The position numbers were made by a program, and so were the translations under genes. A stretch of 64,000 bases of DNA from Alnus glutinosa (taxonomy: Eukaryota; Streptophyta; Magnoliopsida; Fagales; Betulaceae), in the NCBI RefSeq assembly GCF_958979055.1, contig NC_084891.1, positions 29,942,001 through 30,006,000 of the forward strand, in the 5' to 3' direction. Each line of letters starts with the position of its first letter. Position 1 is the stretch's first letter. The notes under the pieces are model-generated. The model had not been told where the DNA came from. It saw only the letters and a program-made list of their open reading frames with translations, and did no database searches. Below, one piece after another: positions 62,528-64,000 of this stretch.

Positions 62528-62798
62528 GTTTCACATTTTAATTAATACTTCATATATTGAGTCTTACCTATTATATATATATAAAAATAAAAAAAAATAA
62601 AAAAAAAAGAAGAAGAGAAATTGAGCCCACACGTAAAAAATAATATTAAAGTATTAATTAAACGATTTACCGTTTATGGATTGGTTAGGTCTAACCACCC
62701 ATATTAACTTCTTTTGATTTTTGATTTTTGATTTTTATTTGATTAGTAAATGGTTCAATTAAACAGATTATCCACTTTGATTGAACATGCTGAACATT

Positions 62799-63060
62799 GA
62801 TGTTCTTGGTGCCTGGCGTGACCTCAAATCCTTTCTACATGGAACGATTAGACGATACCTGCGCAGGTAATTTCGTTGATGGTGACGACCGATGAGCCGA
62901 GTATTGACTATTTGCGTCCCATGATTCCACGGATATTCGGATCGGACTCAATATATGTATTGATGTCATAATTTGTCTGTCGTGAGAAGGGAACAACGAG
63001 GATCGATCTTATCCTAGTTCCGTTCGGTCGTTTTGGGTGTTTCTCTTGTTTTTTATGGGT
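62799..63060 (-). promoter_or_regulatory. Distal upstream block of PHT1 copy d with P1BS site
   Basis: GATGTTCTTGGTGCCTGGCG at 62799 and the P1BS variant GGATATTC at 62931-62938 (still GNATATNC) correspond to the copy a-c blocks. Because of insertions the site is now about 3.0 kb from the copy d ATG, versus about 0.36-0.5 kb in the others. Confidence 0.65.
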
Positions 63061-64000
63061 TGGACTTTACTTTTAATTTACTTCCAAGACAAGTTATATA
63101 TATATATATATGAAAAGGATTCATTTTAGATTTTTTAATACATCGTGAAAACGAAATAATGGAAAAATGCGAATACCGTTGATTTTAAAATAAAGTTAAT
63201 TAGTTAACAACTATGAATTAACACTCCCAATAGATTATCTATTTGCAACTTTAAGTTAGAATAGTTAAAAAAAGTGTTAAAAAAAGACTCAATCAGTTTA
63301 TGTATTCCAACTCTAGAATAGATTTTTCTTAATTCCATAAATAGTGCAACTCTACAAGTAGAGTTATATTATTCACTTATCTATTTTTTATTTTTTTATT
63401 TTTATTCTTTATCTCCACCTTTTCAACTTTGTTTTTTTTTTTTTTCTTTTTTCCCTCCACCACTCCACGTTCTTCCTTTAATTATAGTAGAGATTTAAGG
63501 GAAAGTGTGTAAAGTAGTGGAGGTATCAAGCGAGACCCACGTGAAAGAAAAATACTATAATGAAAAAAATTAATGAAAAGTAATAAAAAAAAAATATAGA
63601 GTTAAAAATAGATAATTAGATGTATAGTGCATTTTAAAACTCGTTAACTAAACTATATAAAATGGATTTTAATTAACTATTCTAGATTGAAAACTACGAG
63701 TACTCACAATGCGAATGAGAGTAACTATGCATATGAGAAGGGGAGGTGTGTACGTGTACGTACATGAGATAGTACTTTCAGTAGACGATGTAAAGAAAAT
63801 AGTCAAAAGAAGTTTCTGAAAAAAAAAAAACACAATTGATCGAGACCAATTAAGCAAAACTTAAGCTTATCAATTCCTACTATACTAATACAAACTACCT
63901 CGTATTTATACTATTATATATCTAGAATTTATGACAATCTAAGACAATGTTAAATATACATGCTAGACCGTATACATATACACATATATATAACAAGAAT
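63061..64000. other. AT-rich intergenic DNA at the right edge
   Basis: The match to the other PHT1 upstream regions fades after about 63085 (GGGTTGGACTTTACTT). Beyond it are AT-rich runs and short spurious frames. No gene or repeat border is supported. Confidence 0.45.

Overview
The window is nuclear DNA of a flowering plant, most likely a woody eudicot. It has AT-rich intergenic DNA, short GT-AG introns, plant-only gene families and a heavy load of plant transposons. I cannot name the species from the sequence.

Left part (1-20 kb), ordinary genes. The first 21 codons of a tonoplast monosaccharide transporter (TMT/MSSP) run off the left edge on the minus strand. A PLASTID MOVEMENT IMPAIRED 1 (PMI1) gene lies at 6927-9572 (minus). 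A 50-residue membrane-type protein lies at 10841-10993 (plus). A three-exon NAC gene resembling CUP-SHAPED COTYLEDON 3 lies at 16934-19278 (minus). Between them sit MULE-type MITEs with 9-bp target duplications, a tRNA-derived SINE, a LINE RNase H scrap and an LTR-like block.

Right part (21-63 kb), a decayed duplication array. One unit is complete: a leader block (about 21.1-22.1 kb), a xylem-type papain-like cysteine protease (XCP, 25416-28288, plus) and a PHT1 phosphate transporter (28803-30543, minus). A second unit has a matching leader (about 34.9-35.7 kb), protease scraps and an intact PHT1 (37320-40083). A third PHT1 keeps only its first 85 or so codons (50446-50702). A fourth unit has protease scraps (53256-53940) and a broken PHT1 (54110-59903). 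A GNATATNC (PHR1-type, P1BS) site is kept upstream of all four PHT1 copies. The two intact copies therefore look like phosphate-starvation-responsive transporters; the other two are pseudogenes.

The array has been remodelled by transposons. A very young Ty1/copia element (40722-45778; identical 366-bp LTRs, CGGAT duplication, uninterrupted 1455-codon frame) sits about 640 bp upstream of the second PHT1 in the same orientation. Two related 1.8-2.1 kb elements with CACTACAAAAA ends carry about 20-30 palindromic G-box (CACGTG) repeats each. One splits exon 1 of the fourth PHT1; the other lies in its promoter and helps push its P1BS site to about 3 kb upstream. These G-box-array elements and their place in a phosphate-transporter cluster are the most unusual content here. 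I see no plant defence cluster, CRISPR array or other multi-gene system.
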